A stretch of 64,000 nt of DNA from Symplocastrum torsivum CPER-KK1 (lineage in GTDB: Bacteria > Cyanobacteriota > Cyanobacteriia > Cyanobacteriales > Coleofasciculaceae). Shown here piece after piece: positions 63,231 through 64,000 of the stretch. The stretch lies in assembly GCA_019358875.1 (NCBI GenBank), contig JAHHIF010000004.1, positions 185,785 to 249,784 on the forward strand, written 5' to 3'. Made by a program: the position numbers and the translations under genes. The notes under the pieces were generated by a model. The model was not told where the DNA came from. It ran no database searches and saw nothing but the letters and a program-made list of their open reading frames with translations. Numbering within the stretch: position 1 is the first letter of the stretch; every line of letters begins with the position of its first letter.

Positions 63231-63626
63231 ATGCTGGGTGAAACTGATCTTGATGTTCTGCTTAAATCTATGAAGCCTGTCCTGCGGGACGGAGAGTTTG
63301 TGTTTTGTACTTTATCTCCTGAACGTTTTAATGAATTGGCTGTTCAACCTATTGGCCAGTTTCAGGAAGATGAAGGGCTGACTTTAATTCTGAAACGAGA
63401 ACAAGCAGATAATCTGGGGTTGCAGTACGAATATATCTCTCGGATGATTACTTTATCTGTACATTCCAATCTGAATGCCGTAGGTTTTCTAGCCGCAATA
63501 ACGGGAAAACTTGCTGAGTATGGCATCAGTGTCAATCCAGTTGCAGCCTATTACCACGATCATTTGTTTGTACCTACAGAAAAGGCAAACGCTGCAATGG
63601 AAGCACTCGCTGAATTGTCGATATAA
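63231..63626 (+). CDS. ACT-domain protein
   Basis: The 131 residues form two ACT-like halves (ACT_7/DUF2241-type). The first contains 'VLRDGEFVFCTLSPERF' and 'GLTLILKREQADNLGL', the second 'MITLSVHSNLNAVGFLAAIT' and 'YGISVNPVAAYYHDHLFVP'. ACT domains bind amino acids and regulate metabolic enzymes. The gene lies 12 bases before a truncated LeuA-type gene on the same strand, so it may have regulated that pathway. Length is normal and no defect is seen. Confidence 0.88.
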   Translation: MLGETDLDVLLKSMKPVLRDGEFVFCTLSPERFNELAVQPIGQFQEDEGLTLILKREQADNLGLQYEYISRMITLSVHSNLNAVGFLAAITGKLAEYGISVNPVAAYYHDHLFVPTEKANAAMEALAELSI

Positions 63627-63638
63627 CGAGGCAGTATT

Positions 63639-63896
63639 ATGCATAACGAATATACAGAGTCAAAAGTCATTATTTTTGATACCACAATGCGGGATGGAGA
63701 ACTGATGCCTGGTATCAAAATGAATGCTGACCAAAAGATGAGTATCGCTGAGCTTCTAAATCAGATGCGTGTTGATGTGATTGAAGTAGGGTATCCGGGA
63801 GCTTTTAGGAAGGATTTTGATGAAATCTCAATGATTTCTAAAAATGTCAAAGAAGCTACAATTTGCGGATTGTCTAGTGCAGCGCAGCAGAAATAA
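63639..63896 (+). pseudogene. N-terminal stump of a 2-isopropylmalate/homocitrate synthase-type enzyme
   Basis: The 85-residue product starts like LeuA/NifV-type condensing enzymes: 'IIFDTTMRDGELMPGIKMNA' with the metal-binding Arg-Asp, then 'VDVIEVGYPGAFRKDF' and 'ATICGLSSA'. It ends at TAA (63894-63896) about one-sixth of the way into a normal enzyme. Following frames do not continue the family, so the barrel is missing. GAGG precedes the ATG and the ACT gene is directly upstream. Likely a deletion-derived pseudogene. Confidence 0.8.
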
Positions 63897-64000
63897 CCCA
63901 CCAGTTCAAGCGGCCTCTGGGTAGCCCTGAAACTTCCGAATAAAAGGATTGACTGAAGGAAAACTTTTGCGATCGCACTTATCAAAAGATATTGGTTGGC

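Overview
The window reads as chromosomal DNA of a filamentous, non-model cyanobacterium of the Coleofasciculus/Microcoleus/Allocoleopsis type; the genus is inference only. Pointers are the many GCGATCGC (HIP1) octamers, an NdhK subunit, cyanophycinase, an HpsJ-like hormogonium polysaccharide protein, an NDH-SelD fusion, CHAT/TPR and haemagglutinin-type exoproteins, a CHASE2 adenylate cyclase, SLH and FHA proteins, and gaps filled with short palindromic repeats.

Layout. 1-1.26 kb: a TPR exoprotein (minus strand) running off the left edge. 1.6-12 kb: Uma2 nuclease, small membrane protein, ABC1 kinase, M1 aminopeptidase with HEAT repeats, methyltransferase, cyclic-nucleotide-binding protein and GH116 glucosidase. 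12-20 kb: TauE transporter, short-chain dehydrogenase, stand-alone NdhK paralogue, baeRF-like protein, cyanophycinase and a DUF6629-type membrane protein. Between these lie remnants of a CHAT protein and of a PEP-phosphotransferase (EI), a MITE-like element and structured intergenic DNA. 20.2-28.4 kb: a co-directional minus-strand cluster: TPR-CHAT protease-like protein, secreted haemagglutinin-type protein with an unusually long signal region, CHASE2 adenylate cyclase. 28.6-36.2 kb: GST, NDH-SelD, TPR lipid/lumen-type exported protein, FGE-like protein, ruvB, hisF, a small membrane protein, tRNA-Ala(GGC).

36.6-44.5 kb: one giant CheA-type hybrid kinase (about 2,609 aa). Its Hpt and kinase ends are joined by a roughly 1,800-residue acidic linker that contains 18 tandem 37-residue repeats. 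44.6-53.3 kb: SpoIID-like protein, acyl-CoA-dehydrogenase-like protein, the DUF502-nusB-ftsY operon, a family 2 glycosyltransferase and HpsJ. 53.8-64 kb: pgl, two FHA proteins, a 5'-truncated Uma2 with an altered catalytic residue, DUF948-YtxH pair, rsmB, TerB-like, SLH protein, ACT protein and an 85-residue stump of a LeuA-type enzyme.

Most genes are single transcription units of housekeeping or stress type. The clearest multi-gene units are CHAT-FHA-CHASE2, DUF502-nusB-ftsY, YtxH-DUF948 and ACT-LeuA stump. The best candidates for an undescribed system are the CHAT/exoprotein/cyclase cluster and the repeat-linker CheA kinase. The window also carries at least six decayed gene remnants, which mark it as a region of turnover.
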